Shown: in pieces, positions 1 through 11,326 of the stretch
How the letters are laid out: each line of letters opens with the position of its first letter
Numbering within the stretch: the first letter of the stretch is position 1
Assembly: GCF_018122625.2 (NCBI RefSeq)
Contig: NZ_JAGQFT020000003.1
Span: forward strand, 124,001 to 188,000
DNA from: Coralloluteibacterium stylophorae
GTDB taxonomy: Bacteria > Pseudomonadota > Gammaproteobacteria > Xanthomonadales > Xanthomonadaceae
Reading direction: 5' to 3'
DNA: 64,000 nucleotides
The notes under the pieces: model-generated
What the model was told of the DNA's origin: nothing
The model's input: the letters and a program-made list of their open reading frames with translations, nothing else
The model's database searches: none
Program-made: the position numbers and the translations under genes

Positions 1-667
1 CGTGCACGAAGTTGTGGTAGCCGAGGCCGTCGAAGACCATGCGGTTGTAGATGTCGTCGGTGATCACCCAGGTGTCCGGGTACTTCACCAGCACGTCGGC
101 GAGCGCCTCGATCTCCTCGCGCGAATAGACCATGCCGGTCGGATTCGACGGGTTGTTGAACAGGAACACGCGCGGCTTGGACTGCAGCGCGGCGTCGAGC
201 TGGGCCGGGGTGAGCTTGTAGTCCTGCTCGGGCGGACACGGCAGGGTCGTGACCTTGGCGCCGACGATGTCGGCGATGTCGAGGTAGCTGGTCCAGTAGG
301 GCGTCGGAAAGACGATCTCGTCGCCCTCGTCCAGCAGCGCCTCCGCCAGGCTGTAGAGCGAGTGCTTGGCACCGACGTTGACCACCACGTTCTCGCGGCC
401 GTAGCCGGTGAGGCCGAGCGGCTCGACGTGCCTGAGGAAGGCATCGAGCACCGCCGGATCGCCGCGGTTGCTGCCGTACTGGCCGGAATCGGTCGCCAGC
501 GCCTCGCGCACCGCGGCGTAGACGTGGTCGCCGGGCAGGAAGTTCGGCACGCCGATCGAGAAGCTGATGATGTCGCGGCCTTCGGCTTTGAGCTGCTTCG
601 CCTTTTCGGCAACCATCATGATCGCGCTGGGCTTGGCGCGACCCATACGCTGGGCGAGCTGCGGCAT
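1..667 (-). CDS. PLP-dependent class I/II aminotransferase, N-terminal part (runs off window)
   Basis: The window holds the first 222 residues of a fold-type I aminotransferase; the C-terminal half with the Schiff-base lysine lies beyond position 1. Visible family motifs are an N-terminal SFSIGVPNF segment, NVGAKHSLY in the cofactor-phosphate region, NNPSNPTG around residue 165 (cofactor-contacting Asn/Pro loop) and TDDIYNRMVF, the Asp/Tyr pair that contacts the pyridine ring. The family moves amino groups between an amino acid and 2-oxoglutarate or a related keto acid in the cytosol. It most resembles aspartate-aminotransferase-like enzymes, but substrate cannot be told from this half. The ATG at 667 is the first start that keeps the N-terminal helix (MPQLAQRMGRAKPSAIM). 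It lies 134 bp downstream of the cyclophilin gene on the same strand. Confidence 0.88.
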   Translation of the reverse strand, partial: MPQLAQRMGRAKPSAIMMVAEKAKQLKAEGRDIISFSIGVPNFLPGDHVYAAVREALATDSGQYGSNRGDPAVLDAFLRHVEPLGLTGYGRENVVVNVGAKHSLYSLAEALLDEGDEIVFPTPYWTSYLDIADIVGAKVTTLPCPPEQDYKLTPAQLDAALQSKPRVFLFNNPSNPTGMVYSREEIEALADVLVKYPDTWVITDDIYNRMVFDGLGYHNFVH

Positions 668-762
668 CGAAGACCTCGTGCGGCTGAAGGGAAGAACGCG
701 GCGAAAAGCCGCGGAATGGTAGCACGCGCCGTGCGCCACCTCCGGGGGGCACGGCTGCTGGC

Positions 763-791
763 GCAGTCCCGGAGCCAGGCGCCGGGACTGC
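763..791 (-). terminator. Possible hairpin terminator after the cyclophilin gene
   Basis: A perfect 10-bp inverted repeat, GCAGTCCCGG (763-772) and CCGGGACTGC (782-791), with a 9-nt loop sits about 10 nt past the cyclophilin stop. No T-run follows on the minus strand, so it may be Rho-assisted or only a 3'-end stabiliser. Confidence 0.4.
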
Positions 792-801
792 ACCGACGCG
801 A

Positions 802-1308
802 TCAGGCGTCGAGCGTCTTGTTCCAGTCGGCGACGCGGTCGGCCTTGGCGGCGAGCACGGCGTCGGCATCGCCCTCGATCGTGACCTTGTCGATCAGGTC
901 GTCGCCCCTGATCGCGTCGACGACCTTCTGGTCGGACGCGTCGATCACCTTGCCGAACACGGTGTGCTTGCCGTCCAGCCACGGCGTGGCCACGTGGGTG
1001 ATGAAGAACTGGCTGCCGTTGGTGTTGGGGCCGGCGTTGGCCATCGACAGCACGCCGCTGCCGTCGTGCTTCAGGCCGTTGTTGGCCTCGTCCTCGAAGC
1101 GGTAGCCGGGACCGCCGCGGCCCGAGCCCTCCGGGCAGCCGCCCTGGATCATGAAGTCGGGGATGACGCGGTGGAACTTCAGGCCGTCGTAGAAGCCGCG
1201 GCGCACGAGATTGACGAAGTTGGCGACGGTCAGCGGCGCCTGCTCCGGAAAGAGGCGGACGCGGATGGGGCCGCGCTCGGTGGCGAAGGTGGCGATCAGG
1301 TCGGTCAT
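802..1308 (-). CDS. ppiB: Cytosolic cyclophilin-type peptidyl-prolyl cis-trans isomerase (PpiB-like)
   Basis: Encodes 168 residues, about the length of E. coli PpiB (164). Cyclophilins catalyse cis-trans isomerisation of Xaa-Pro bonds and assist folding. The catalytic core is intact: [13 protein letters not shown] (catalytic Arg and the Phe-Met-Gln face), [10 protein letters not shown], and [12 protein letters not shown] with the tryptophan that binds the proline ring. There is no signal peptide, so it should act in the cytoplasm, unlike PpiA. The ATG at 1308 gives the standard short N-terminus [19 protein letters not shown]. It is divergent from typA, sharing a gap of about 200 bp. Confidence 0.93.
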   Translation of the reverse strand: MTDLIATFATERGPIRVRLFPEQAPLTVANFVNLVRRGFYDGLKFHRVIPDFMIQGGCPEGSGRGGPGYRFEDEANNGLKHDGSGVLSMANAGPNTNGSQFFITHVATPWLDGKHTVFGKVIDASDQKVVDAIRGDDLIDKVTIEGDADAVLAAKADRVADWNKTLDA

Positions 1309-1437
1309 GGGTGGTCTCGCGATGGATGGGGTGTGGGTCGGGGGCACATGGGGACGATCGGCGGGGCTCACAACGTCCGCCCGGCGCGCCGGCCGTCGCC
1401 GCCACGCCACTGCCGCGCCCCGCGGCCGTATTTCCTT

Positions 1438-1443
1438 TATAAT
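1438..1443 (+). promoter_or_regulatory. Consensus -10 element upstream of typA
   Basis: A perfect TATAAT stands in otherwise very GC-rich DNA about 64 bp before the typA start. No good -35 is visible 16-18 bp upstream, so the promoter call rests on the -10 hexamer alone. Confidence 0.4.
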
Positions 1444-1506
1444 TCTGCGGTTCCCTTCCCAGTCCGCGCGCCGCATCAAGCCCGGTGCGCCTTGAGCATG
1501 GCCGTC

Positions 1507-3351
<1,845 letters not shown>

Positions 3352-3376
3352 TCCGCGAGCCGCGGCGAAGCACGCG

Positions 3377-3404
3377 ACGGGCCGGCAGCGATGCCGGCCC
3401 GTTT
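3377..3404 (+). terminator. Intrinsic terminator of typA
   Basis: An 11-bp perfect stem (3377-3387 with 3392-3402) is capped by a GCGA tetraloop and followed by TTTCGTTT, 25 nt past the typA stop. It also separates typA from the convergent mechanosensitive-channel gene. Confidence 0.85.
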
Positions 3405-3432
3405 CGTTTCCGGCAGCCGTGGTGCGCGCGGG

Positions 3433-4650
3433 TCAGCGGCCGGGATGCAGATCCGCAGGGACGCGCCCGGGGGCGTCCTGACCGGCGTGCGCCGGATCCA
3501 TGTCCTCGGCGTGCGGCGAGCTCGTCTCGTCGGGCGTAGGCGCACGCGGCGTTGCGGCGGCGGCCTGGCGCCGCGCCTCGTCCGGATGCCGCTGGTCCTC
3601 GAACGTCACCAGGTCGGCGCGCATGCGCGGCAGCGCCTGCGGATGCTCGCGGTTGAGGAAGTCGATCATCCGCTCGCGGACGGCGCAGCGCAGGTCGAAG
3701 GCGTCGCCGGAGTTGCGCGCGCTGACCAGCAGGCGGACCTGGATGACGTGGCGGTCGGTCTCGGTGACCTGGGCCACGCAGACGCGCCCGTCCCAGCGCT
3801 CGTCGCTCTCGCAGATGCGCTGCAGCTCGTCGCGCACCTCGCCCATCGGCGTGCGGTAGTCGAGCCACAGGAATGCGGTGCCGAGGAGCTGCGCGCTGTT
3901 GCGTGTCCAGTTCTGGAACGGGTTCTCGATGAACCACTGCAGCGGCACCACCAGCCGTCGTTCGTCCCAGATCCGGACCACGACGTAGGCGCTGGTGATC
4001 TCGTCGATGCGGCCCCACTCGCCCTCGACGATCACCACGTCGTCGAGCCGGATCGGCTGGGTCAGCGCGATCTGCAGGCCGGCGATGAGATTGCCGAAGA
4101 CGGGCTTGGCGGCGATGCCGGCGACCAGCCCGACGATGCCCGCCGACGCCAGCAGCGTGGCCCCGATCTGGCGGATCGAGGGAAAGGTCATCAGCACGAT
4201 CGCGACGCCGATGATGATCACCCCGCCCTGGGCGACGCGGCTGAGCACGCGCGCCTGGGTCTGGACCGCGCGCGCATGCAGGTTGTCGTCGGATTCCAGC
4301 GGATTGCGCCGGCGGATCCGCTGCTCGATCGCGCTGATCACGCGCACGGCGAGCCATATCAGGCACAGGCCGCCGCCGATGCCGAGCAGGTGCTGGATGC
4401 GATCCACCCAGGCCTCCGGCAGCGGCGTGGCCTCCACCGCCATGCTCAGGAACAGCAACGGCAGGGCGACGGCGGCGGGGACGGCGATGACCCGCGCGAT
4501 GCGCGCGCGCAGGTGCTCGCCGCGGCGCGCGCGGCGCTCGACGGCCAGCAGGAGCCGTCGTACCAGCAGGCCCATGATCACGGCCGCGAGCAGCGGCCAG
4601 CCATTCGCCGCGATCGCGGACCAGTCCAGCGACGACCATCGCTCGGGCAT
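3433..4650 (-). CDS. MscS-family mechanosensitive ion channel
   Basis: Encodes 405 residues with about four or five predicted membrane segments. They begin with the N-terminal WPLLAAVIMGLLV stretch and lead to a clear MscS pore helix (TLLASAGIVGLVAGIAAKPV) followed by NLIAGLQIALTQPIRLDDVVIV, the start of the cytoplasmic beta domain. Such channels open under membrane tension and release solutes on hypo-osmotic shock. The last 50 or so residues are a low-complexity Pro/Ala/Asp/His-rich tail that looks disordered and lies outside the conserved fold. The ATG at 4650 follows a strong GGAGG ribosome-binding site. It lies 86 bp downstream of the DAHP synthase on the same strand, but the two products have no obvious link. 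Confidence 0.9.
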   Translation of the reverse strand: MPERWSSLDWSAIAANGWPLLAAVIMGLLVRRLLLAVERRARRGEHLRARIARVIAVPAAVALPLLFLSMAVEATPLPEAWVDRIQHLLGIGGGLCLIWLAVRVISAIEQRIRRRNPLESDDNLHARAVQTQARVLSRVAQGGVIIIGVAIVLMTFPSIRQIGATLLASAGIVGLVAGIAAKPVFGNLIAGLQIALTQPIRLDDVVIVEGEWGRIDEITSAYVVVRIWDERRLVVPLQWFIENPFQNWTRNSAQLLGTAFLWLDYRTPMGEVRDELQRICESDERWDGRVCVAQVTETDRHVIQVRLLVSARNSGDAFDLRCAVRERMIDFLNREHPQALPRMRADLVTFEDQRHPDEARRQAAAATPRAPTPDETSSPHAEDMDPAHAGQDAPGRVPADLHPGR

Positions 4651-4736
4651 TCGGGCACCTCCTACCGGAATGCGCGCATGGTGCGCAGCGTCATGTCGAG
4701 ATGCGGTCGACCGCCCCGGGCGGACGCGCTGCGTCC

Positions 4737-6158
4737 CTACAGGCTGTGTTGCGAGCTCAGCTGCTGGTGCTTGCGCACGATCAGCATCGCGATCTCGAGC
4801 GACTGCTCGTAGTTCAGCCGCGGATCGACCTGCGACCGGTAGGCGCGCGCGAGGTCGGCGTCGGTGAGGTCGCGGGCGCCGCCGGTGCATTCGGTGACGT
4901 CGTCGCCGGTCAGCTCCAGGTGCACGCCACCCAGCCGGGTGCCGGCGGCCTGGTGCGCGTCGAAGGCCTGCTCGAGCTCGCTGCGGATGTTGCCAAAGCG
5001 GCGGGTCTTGAGGCCGGACGCGGTGCTCTCGGTGTTGCCGTGCATGGGGTCGCAGACCCACAGCACGCGGCGGCCCTCGCGGGCGACCGCCTGCAGCAGC
5101 GGCGGAAGCCTGTCGGCGATCTGCGCCGCGCCCATGCGGTGGATCAGGGTGAGCCGTCCCGGCTCCTGGTTCGGATCGAGGATGTCGATCAGGCGCAGCA
5201 GCTCGTCCGGCTTCGTCGTCGGGCCGACCTTGACCCCGATCGGGTTGCGCAGCCCGCGCATGTACTCGACGTGCGCGCCGTCGAGCGCCGCCGTGCGCAC
5301 CCCGATCCACGGGAAGTGCGTGGACAGGTTGAACCAGCCCCAGTGCCGCGGCACCTGGCGCGTCAGCGCCTCCTCGTAGGGCAGCAGCAGGGCTTCGTGC
5401 GAGGTGTAGAAGTCCACGCGGTCGATGTTGTGGACATCGGTGCCGGACAGCGTCTCCATGAAGCGCAGCGCGTCGCCGATCCCGGTCACCACGCGCTGGT
5501 ACTCCTCGGCCAGCGGCGAATGGCCGACCCAGCCCAGGTCCCAGTACTCGGGGTGATGCAGGTCGGCGAAGCCGCCGTCGATCAGCGCGCGGATGAAGTT
5601 CATCGTCATCGCCGAGCGCGCGTGGCCGCGGACCATGCGCCGCGGATCGGGAATGCGTGCGGCCGCCTCGAACTCGGGCGCGTTGATGAAGTCGCCGCGG
5701 TAGGTCGGCAGGGTCACGCCGTCGCGCGTCTCGGTATCGGCGGAACGCGGCTTGGCGTACTGCCCCGCGAACCGGCCGACGCGCACGACAGGGCGCCGCA
5801 GGCCGTGCACGAGCACCACGCTCATCTGCAGCAGCACCTTGAGGCGGCTGGAAATGGTGCCCGACTCGCAGTCGGCGAAGCTCTCGGCGCAGTCGCCGCC
5901 CTGCAGCAGGAACGCGCGTCCCTCCTGCGCATCCGCGATCTGGCGGCGCAGCGCGAGGATCTCCCAGGAGGTGACCAGCGGCGGCAACCTTTGCAGCTCG
6001 TCCAGGGCCGCCTGCAACGCGGTGAGATCCGGATAGCTCGGCTGCTGCAGGGCCTCGCGCCCGCGCCAGGAATCCGGCATCCAGTTCTCGGGAAGGGCCA
6101 CCGCGCCCACCGGGCGCTCCGCCTGCTGCGTGGGAAGGATCATCGTGCGTCGCATCAT
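4737..6158 (-). CDS. Class II (plant-type) 3-deoxy-7-phosphoheptulonate synthase
   Basis: Encodes 473 residues. It condenses phosphoenolpyruvate and erythrose 4-phosphate to DAHP, the first step of the shikimate pathway, in the cytosol. The type II family is recognised by LLQGGDCAESF (metal-binding Cys90), the SAMTMNFIRALIDGGFADLHHPEYWDLGW segment, NPIGVKVGPTT with the phosphate-binding Lys, WVCDPMHGNT (metal-binding His) and GGVHLELTGDDVTECTGG. Class I enzymes (AroF/G/H of E. coli) are unrelated in sequence. Start choice is uncertain: ATG 6158 is used, but MILPTQQAERP at 6143 is also possible and no ribosome-binding site decides. It follows dsbB by 42 bp. Confidence 0.93.
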   Translation of the reverse strand: MMRRTMILPTQQAERPVGAVALPENWMPDSWRGREALQQPSYPDLTALQAALDELQRLPPLVTSWEILALRRQIADAQEGRAFLLQGGDCAESFADCESGTISSRLKVLLQMSVVLVHGLRRPVVRVGRFAGQYAKPRSADTETRDGVTLPTYRGDFINAPEFEAAARIPDPRRMVRGHARSAMTMNFIRALIDGGFADLHHPEYWDLGWVGHSPLAEEYQRVVTGIGDALRFMETLSGTDVHNIDRVDFYTSHEALLLPYEEALTRQVPRHWGWFNLSTHFPWIGVRTAALDGAHVEYMRGLRNPIGVKVGPTTKPDELLRLIDILDPNQEPGRLTLIHRMGAAQIADRLPPLLQAVAREGRRVLWVCDPMHGNTESTASGLKTRRFGNIRSELEQAFDAHQAAGTRLGGVHLELTGDDVTECTGGARDLTDADLARAYRSQVDPRLNYEQSLEIAMLIVRKHQQLSSQHSL

Positions 6159-6200
6159 CCGATCATGCCACAGCCTCCCGCGGCGACGCCGTGTCGTGCG

Positions 6201-6710
6201 TCAGCGACGACGAGCGGCGATCCACAGCGCCCAGCCGGCGAGCAGCACGTACCACAGCAGCGTCCACGCCGGCATGCCGAGGCCGAGGAAGCTCCAGTCC
6301 ACGGCCGCGCATTCGCCGGAGCCGGTGAAGACCTTGGCCACCACCTCGCCGACCGGAAAGGTGTCGAGCATGTAATCCAGCCCCATGCTCGAGCAGCTCG
6401 GCACCTCGTCGGCGGGAAGCGACTGCAGCCAGACATGCCGTCCGGCGACCGCGATGCCCACCGCGGCGCAGAGCGCGGCGAGCGCGCCATAGGCCATCCG
6501 CCCGCCACGCGAGCGCGGACCGTGCAGCGCGCCGAGCGCGAACACCGCCGCCATGCCGATGAACGCGACCCGCTGGAAGATGCACAGCGGGCACGGATCC
6601 AGGTACTCGACGTACTGCAGGTAGAGCGCGTAGGCCAGCAGCGCCACGCACACCAGCGCGCCGAGCGCGCACTGCAGCCGGAACGGCCAGGCCAGCGGGT
6701 TCGCCTTCAT
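6201..6710 (-). CDS. dsbB: Disulfide bond formation protein DsbB
   Basis: Encodes 169 residues with four hydrophobic segments typical of inner-membrane DsbB, which reoxidises periplasmic DsbA and passes electrons to quinone. The first periplasmic-loop cysteine pair is CPLC (Cys40, Cys43), directly followed by the conserved IFQR. The second pair is Cys106 and Cys134 in the large second loop. All four redox cysteines are present, so it should be active. The ATG at 6710 gives a short cytosolic N-terminus (MKANPLAWPFRLQ). It is the first gene of the leftward group that continues with the DAHP synthase. Confidence 0.94.
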   Translation of the reverse strand: MKANPLAWPFRLQCALGALVCVALLAYALYLQYVEYLDPCPLCIFQRVAFIGMAAVFALGALHGPRSRGGRMAYGALAALCAAVGIAVAGRHVWLQSLPADEVPSCSSMGLDYMLDTFPVGEVVAKVFTGSGECAAVDWSFLGLGMPAWTLLWYVLLAGWALWIAARRR

Positions 6711-6816
6711 TCACCACCTCCCCAACGATGCCGCGCCGGGCCGGCGCGTGGAACATCGGCCGACTGCGACCGGCGGCGCATGCCATTGGTTCCGGAAACG
6801 CCGGCGCTCATATACG

Positions 6817-6840
6817 AAAACGCCCCGGCGGACCGGGGCG
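6817..6840 (-). terminator. Intrinsic terminator of the alpha operon (after rplQ)
   Basis: On the minus strand an 8-bp GC stem (CGCCCCGG / CCGGGGCG with a 4-nt loop) is followed by TTTT, 31 nt past the rplQ stop. It closes the whole leftward ribosomal/RNA-polymerase block. Confidence 0.85.
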
Positions 6841-6870
6841 CTTCGATACATCCCACACCTGCGGCGAGGC

Positions 6871-7257
6871 TTACTCGGCCTCGACCGCCTCGGCGACCTG
6901 CGGCCGGTCGACGAGCTCGACGTAGGCCATCGGTGCGTTGTCGCCGTTGCGGAAACCGCACTTCAGCACGCGCAGGTAACCGCCCGGGCGGCCCTGGTAG
7001 CGCGGGCCCAGCTCGACGAAGAGCTTGCCCACCGCTTCCTTGTCGCGCAGGCGCGCGAAGGCGAGGCGGCGATTGGCAACGCCGTCCACCTTGGAGATGG
7101 TGATCAGCGGCTCCGCCACGCGGCGCAGTTCCTTCGCCTTGGGCAGGGTGGTCTTGATCAGTTCGTGCTTGAACAGCGATGCCGCCATGTTGCGGAACAT
7201 CGCCTCGCGGTGCGCGCTGGTGCGGCTGAACTTACGGCCGGCTTTCTGGTGACGCAT
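6871..7257 (-). CDS. rplQ: 50S ribosomal protein L17
   Basis: Encodes 128 residues (E. coli 127), starting [20 protein letters not shown], the invariant L17 N-terminus. L17 binds 23S rRNA near the exit tunnel. It is the last gene of the alpha operon (rpsM-rpsK-rpsD-rpoA-rplQ), 32 bp behind rpoA, and a T-tailed hairpin follows it. The C-terminus ends in an acidic VAEAVEAE tail. Confidence 0.98.
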   Translation of the reverse strand: MRHQKAGRKFSRTSAHREAMFRNMAASLFKHELIKTTLPKAKELRRVAEPLITISKVDGVANRRLAFARLRDKEAVGKLFVELGPRYQGRPGGYLRVLKCGFRNGDNAPMAYVELVDRPQVAEAVEAE

Positions 7258-7289
7258 GGTCTTGGATCCCTAAGGTTTCGTGTTCCGGC

Positions 7290-8285
7290 TTAACCCAGCA
7301 TGCCCTGCTGCAGACCGGCCGGCGGCCAGTTCTCCAGGCGCATTCCGAGCGACAGACCGCGCTGGGCAAGCACTTCCTTGATCTCGGTGAGCGACTTCTT
7401 GCCGAGATTCGGGGTCTTGAGCAGCTCGACCTCGGTCTTCTGGATCAGGTCGCCGATGTAGTAGATGTTCTCGGCCTTGAGGCAGTTGGCCGAACGCACC
7501 GTCAGCTCGAGATCGTCGATCGGGCGCAGCAGCACCGGATCCACGCCCGCGGTCTGCGGCTTGGCCGCGCCACGGTCGCGCTGGGTGAAGTCGCCGAACA
7601 CCGAGAGCTGGTCGGTGAGGATGTCGGCGGCGGTGCGCACGGCTTCCTCGGCGTCGATCGTGCCGTTGGTCTCGATGTCGATGACCAGCTTGTCGAGGTC
7701 GGTACGCTGCTCGACGCGCGCGGCTTCCACCGCGTAGGCCACGCGGCGCACCGGCGAGAAGCTGGCGTCCAGCATCAGGCGGCCGATCGCACGGGTCTCC
7801 TCGTCCGGGACGCGGCGCACGGTGGCCGGCTGATAGCCGAAGCCGCGCTCGATCTTCAGGCGCATGTTCAGCGCCGTGTCCTTGGTGAGGTGGCAGATCA
7901 CGTGGTCGGGATTGAGGATCTCGACGTTGTGGTCGGTCTTGATGTCGCCGGCGGTGACGGTGCCCGGGCCCTGCTTGGTCAGGGTCAGCGTCGACTGCTC
8001 GACGTTGTGCATGCGGATCGCCACGTCCTTGAGGTTCAGCAGCACCTCGATGACGTCTTCCTGCAGGCCTTCGACCGTGGTGTACTCGTGCAGCACGCCG
8101 TCGATCTCGACCTCGGTGATCGCGAAGCCGGGGATCGACGACAGCAGAACGCGGCGCAGCGCGTTGCCCAGGGTGTGACCGTAGCCGCGCTCCAGCGGCT
8201 CGATCACGACCTTGGCGCGGTTCGGCGCGGTGCGTTCGATCTGGGGTCCGCGCGGACGCAGGACCTGATTAGCGGATACCGACAT
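7290..8285 (-). CDS. rpoA: RNA polymerase alpha subunit
   Basis: Encodes 331 residues (E. coli 329). The N-terminal domain (about 1-235) dimerises and nucleates polymerase assembly, with the conserved [20 protein letters not shown] motif. The C-terminal domain (about 250-325) holds [22 protein letters not shown], including the Arg, Asn and Lys that contact UP-element DNA and activators. It sits in the usual place between rpsD and rplQ, which keeps alpha synthesis tied to ribosomal proteins under S4 feedback in E. coli; that control is assumed here. Confidence 0.99.
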   Translation of the reverse strand: MSVSANQVLRPRGPQIERTAPNRAKVVIEPLERGYGHTLGNALRRVLLSSIPGFAITEVEIDGVLHEYTTVEGLQEDVIEVLLNLKDVAIRMHNVEQSTLTLTKQGPGTVTAGDIKTDHNVEILNPDHVICHLTKDTALNMRLKIERGFGYQPATVRRVPDEETRAIGRLMLDASFSPVRRVAYAVEAARVEQRTDLDKLVIDIETNGTIDAEEAVRTAADILTDQLSVFGDFTQRDRGAAKPQTAGVDPVLLRPIDDLELTVRSANCLKAENIYYIGDLIQKTEVELLKTPNLGKKSLTEIKEVLAQRGLSLGMRLENWPPAGLQQGMLG

Positions 8286-8349
8286 GGTCAGCGTATCTCC
8301 TGAATGAATCGACCCGGGGAGCCCGGGAGGCCGAGCTCGAACAACCGGA

Positions 8350-8979
8350 TTACTTCGAGTACAGCTCGACGATGAGCGCCTCGTTGATGTCCGCCGGCAG
8401 ATCCGAACGCTCCGGGACCGACTTGAACACGCCGCTGAACTTGCCGCCGTCGACCTCGATCCAGCTCGGGACCAGGTCCATCTGCTGGGCGACGGTCAGG
8501 GATTCCTTGACCCGCAGCTGGCGCTGCGCACGCTCGGTGAGCGCGATCTGGTCGCCGGCCTTGACCTGGTAGGACGGCAGGTTCACGGCCTTGCCGTTCA
8601 CCTGGACGCCGCGGTGCGAGACCAGCTGGCGCGCCTGCGGCCGGGTTACGGCGAAGCCCATGCGGTAGATGACGTTGTCGAGGCGGGTCTCGAGCAGCTG
8701 CAGCAGCGACTCGCCGGTGTTGCCCTTCTTGGACGACGCCTTCTTGTAGTAGTTGCGGAACTGACGCTCCAGCAGACCGTAGATACGCTTGACCTTCTGC
8801 TTCTCGCGCAGCTGGGTGGCGTAGTCGGACAGCTTGCCGCGGCGCACGTTCGGGCCGTGCTGGCCGGGCTTCTGCTCGAGCTTGCACTTCGAGTCGATCG
8901 CGCGCGCCGGGTTCTTCAGACCGAGGTCGTAGCCCTCGCGGCGGGCGAGCTTACAGGTGGGACCAATATAACGAGCCAT
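8350..8979 (-). CDS. rpsD: 30S ribosomal protein S4
   Basis: Encodes 209 residues (E. coli 206). S4 is a primary 16S rRNA binder that nucleates 30S assembly and, in E. coli, represses the alpha operon translationally. The N-terminal part starts [19 protein letters not shown], and the S4 RNA-binding fold spans roughly residues 95-160 ([29 protein letters not shown]). Cys9 and Cys31 do not form a four-cysteine zinc site, so this is the zinc-free type. Confidence 0.98.
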   Translation of the reverse strand: MARYIGPTCKLARREGYDLGLKNPARAIDSKCKLEQKPGQHGPNVRRGKLSDYATQLREKQKVKRIYGLLERQFRNYYKKASSKKGNTGESLLQLLETRLDNVIYRMGFAVTRPQARQLVSHRGVQVNGKAVNLPSYQVKAGDQIALTERAQRQLRVKESLTVAQQMDLVPSWIEVDGGKFSGVFKSVPERSDLPADINEALIVELYSK

Positions 8980-8993
8980 GTTTTGTCAGCTCC

Positions 8994-9386
8994 TCAGACG
9001 CGGCGCTTCTTGGGCGGCCGGCAGCCGTTGTGCGGGATCGGGGTCACGTCGATGATGTTGATCACCTTGTAACCGACGTTGTTCAGCGAGCGGACCGCCG
9101 ATTCGCGGCCCGGGCCGGGGCCCTTGATCCGCACTTCGAGCGTCTTCAGCCCGTAGTCGAGCGCCGCGCGCCCCGCACGCTCGGCCGCCACCTGGGCAGC
9201 GAACGGGGTCGACTTGCGCGAGCCGCGGAAACCCGCGCCGCCCGAGGTCGCCCACGACAGCGCATTGCCCTGGCGGTCGGTGATGGTGACGATGGTGTTG
9301 TTGAAAGAAGCCTGGACGTGCGCGATACCGTCGGTGACGACGCGCTTGATCTTCTTCTTGGTCTTGCCAGCAGTCGGCTTAGCCAT
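8994..9386 (-). CDS. rpsK: 30S ribosomal protein S11
   Basis: Encodes 130 residues (E. coli 129). S11 lies on the 30S platform near the mRNA exit and E-site. Conserved segments are [35 protein letters not shown] and the C-terminal [19 protein letters not shown]. It is 14 bp upstream of rpsD and 11 bp behind rpsM. Confidence 0.98.
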   Translation of the reverse strand: MAKPTAGKTKKKIKRVVTDGIAHVQASFNNTIVTITDRQGNALSWATSGGAGFRGSRKSTPFAAQVAAERAGRAALDYGLKTLEVRIKGPGPGRESAVRSLNNVGYKVINIIDVTPIPHNGCRPPKKRRV

Positions 9387-9397
9387 GGATCAAACCC

Positions 9398-9754
9398 TTA
9401 TTTCTTGATCGGGCGACGCGGACCCTTGCGGGTACGGGCGTTGGTGCGGGTCCGCTGGCCACGCAGCGGCAGGCCGCGACGATGGCGCAGGCCGCGATAG
9501 CAGCTCAGGTCCATCAGGCGCTTGATCGACATGCCGACCTCGCGTCGCAGGTCGCCCTCGACGATGAACTTGGCGATCTCGGCGCGCAGGCGCTCGACTT
9601 CCGCCTCGGTCAGGTCGCGGATCTTGGTCGAGGTGTTGACCTCGGCGGCTTCGCAGACCTTCTTGGACCGGGTACGGCCAATGCCGTAAATGCTCTGAAG
9701 CCCCACCCAGACATGCTTCTGGACGGGGAGATTGACACCCGCAATACGCGCCAT
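9398..9754 (-). CDS. rpsM: 30S ribosomal protein S13
   Basis: Encodes 118 residues (E. coli 118). S13 sits on the 30S head and forms bridges to the 50S; its basic tail ([20 protein letters not shown]) reaches the P-site tRNA. The N-terminus [20 protein letters not shown] is typical. It is the first gene of the alpha operon. The 217-bp gap to secY upstream holds no rpmJ. Confidence 0.98.
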   Translation of the reverse strand: MARIAGVNLPVQKHVWVGLQSIYGIGRTRSKKVCEAAEVNTSTKIRDLTEAEVERLRAEIAKFIVEGDLRREVGMSIKRLMDLSCYRGLRHRRGLPLRGQRTRTNARTRKGPRRPIKK

Positions 9755-9971
9755 TACGCGATCTCCAACGCTGATTCGCCGGTCGCGCCGGCGCAGTGAA
9801 CTCGAAATGATAGCAAGGCTTCGTGTTATTTAGAAGCCCCGCGGCCGAGCGGGCCCGCGGGACTCCGGCACGGGGAGTGTGCCCGTGCTCCGGCGACAAT
9901 CCGGACTACCGGTCGGAGCGATGCCCTGCCCCGCCGGCCCGCGCTACTCCAGCGCAGGAACTACTCCGGAT

Positions 9972-11324
9972 CTATCCGCGCGCGAAGCCGCCGCGCGAAC
10001 CGCCCTTCAGGTTGGCCTTCTTCAGAAGGCTGTCGTACTGGTGCGACATCAGGTGCGCCTGGATCTGGGCGATGAAGTCCATCACCACCACGACGCAGAT
10101 CAGCAGCGAGGTACCGCCGAAGTAGAACGGGACGTTCCACCACAGCCGCATGAACTCCGGCAGCAGGCAGACCGCCACCAGGTAGAGCGCGCCCCAGGCC
10201 GTGAGCCGGGTGAGCACGCCGTCGATGTAGTCGGCGGTCGCGCGGCCCGGTCGGATGCCCGGAATCAGTGCACCGGACTTCTTCAGGTTGTCCGCGGTTT
10301 CCTGCGAGTTGAACACCAGCGCCGTGTAGAAGAACGCGAAGCCGATGATCAGCGCGCCGTACAGGATCATGTGCAGCGGCTGCCCCGGGCCCAGCGTCAG
10401 CGCCAGGTCCTGCAGCCAGCCGGCCTGGGTGCCCTGGCCGAACCAGGTCGCGACCGTCGCCGGGAACATGATCAGGCTCGAGGCGAAGATCGCCGGGATC
10501 ACGCCTGCCATGTTGAGCTTGAGCGGCAGGTGCGAGGACTGGTTCATGTAGGCCTGGCGGCCGCCCTGGCGCCGGGCATAGTTCACCGTGATCCGACGCT
10601 GCCCGCGCTCGACGAACACCACGAAATAGGTCACCGCCGCGATCAGCGCCACGATCACGATGACGGCGAAGCCGCCGATCTCGCCGTTCTGGACCTGCTG
10701 CAGCGTGCCGACCACCGCACCCGGGAGGCCCGCGACGATGCCGGCGAAGATGATCAGCGAGATGCCGTTGCCGACGCCGCGCTCGGTCACCTGCTCGCCC
10801 AGCCACATCAGGAACAGCGTGCCCGCCGTCAGCGCGACCACCGCGGTCAGCACGAAACCCATGCCGGGGCTGTAGACCACCGGACCCGCCGGGCCCTGCT
10901 GGCCCTGCAGCGCGGTCGAGATGCCGATCGCCTGGAACACCGCGAGCAGCACCGTGCCGTAGCGGGTGTACTGGGTGATCTTGCGCCGTCCGCTCTCGCC
11001 TTCCTTCCTCAGCGCCTGCAGGCTCGGGAAGATGTGCGAGCACAGCTGCACGATGATGGATGCCGAGATGTAGGGCATCACGTTCAGCGCGAACACGCTC
11101 AGGCGCGACAGCGCGCCGCCCGAGAACATGTTGAACATCTGCACGATGCCCTGCTGCTGCTGCATCAGGGCGACCATCGCCGCCGGGTCCACGCCGGGCA
11201 CCGGGATATAGGTGCCCAGGCGGTACACGATGAGCGCCCCGAGGACGAACATCAGGCGCTGGCGGAGCTCGGTGAACTTGCCGAGCCCGCCCATCATGCC
11301 GGCGGCGGAGGGTGCGTTCGCCAC
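9972..11324 (-). CDS. secY: Protein translocase subunit SecY
   Basis: Encodes 450 residues with ten transmembrane segments, the pore of the SecYEG channel for export and membrane insertion. Visible landmarks are [30 protein letters not shown] (TM1), the plug region after it ([29 protein letters not shown]), and the cytosolic loop [20 protein letters not shown] that meets SecA and the ribosome. It is the last spc-operon gene, 2 bp behind rplO. The C-terminal tail is short and basic. The partner SecE is encoded at 37206-37589. Confidence 0.98.
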   Translation of the reverse strand: MANAPSAAGMMGGLGKFTELRQRLMFVLGALIVYRLGTYIPVPGVDPAAMVALMQQQQGIVQMFNMFSGGALSRLSVFALNVMPYISASIIVQLCSHIFPSLQALRKEGESGRRKITQYTRYGTVLLAVFQAIGISTALQGQQGPAGPVVYSPGMGFVLTAVVALTAGTLFLMWLGEQVTERGVGNGISLIIFAGIVAGLPGAVVGTLQQVQNGEIGGFAVIVIVALIAAVTYFVVFVERGQRRITVNYARRQGGRQAYMNQSSHLPLKLNMAGVIPAIFASSLIMFPATVATWFGQGTQAGWLQDLALTLGPGQPLHMILYGALIIGFAFFYTALVFNSQETADNLKKSGALIPGIRPGRATADYIDGVLTRLTAWGALYLVAVCLLPEFMRLWWNVPFYFGGTSLLICVVVVMDFIAQIQAHLMSHQYDSLLKKANLKGGSRGGFARG

Positions 11325-11326
11325 GG

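Noticed and set aside
3433-3590. Separate small gene in the low-complexity 3' end of the MscS-type gene
   Set aside because: The frame is continuous with the channel domain and has no independent start or ribosome-binding site.
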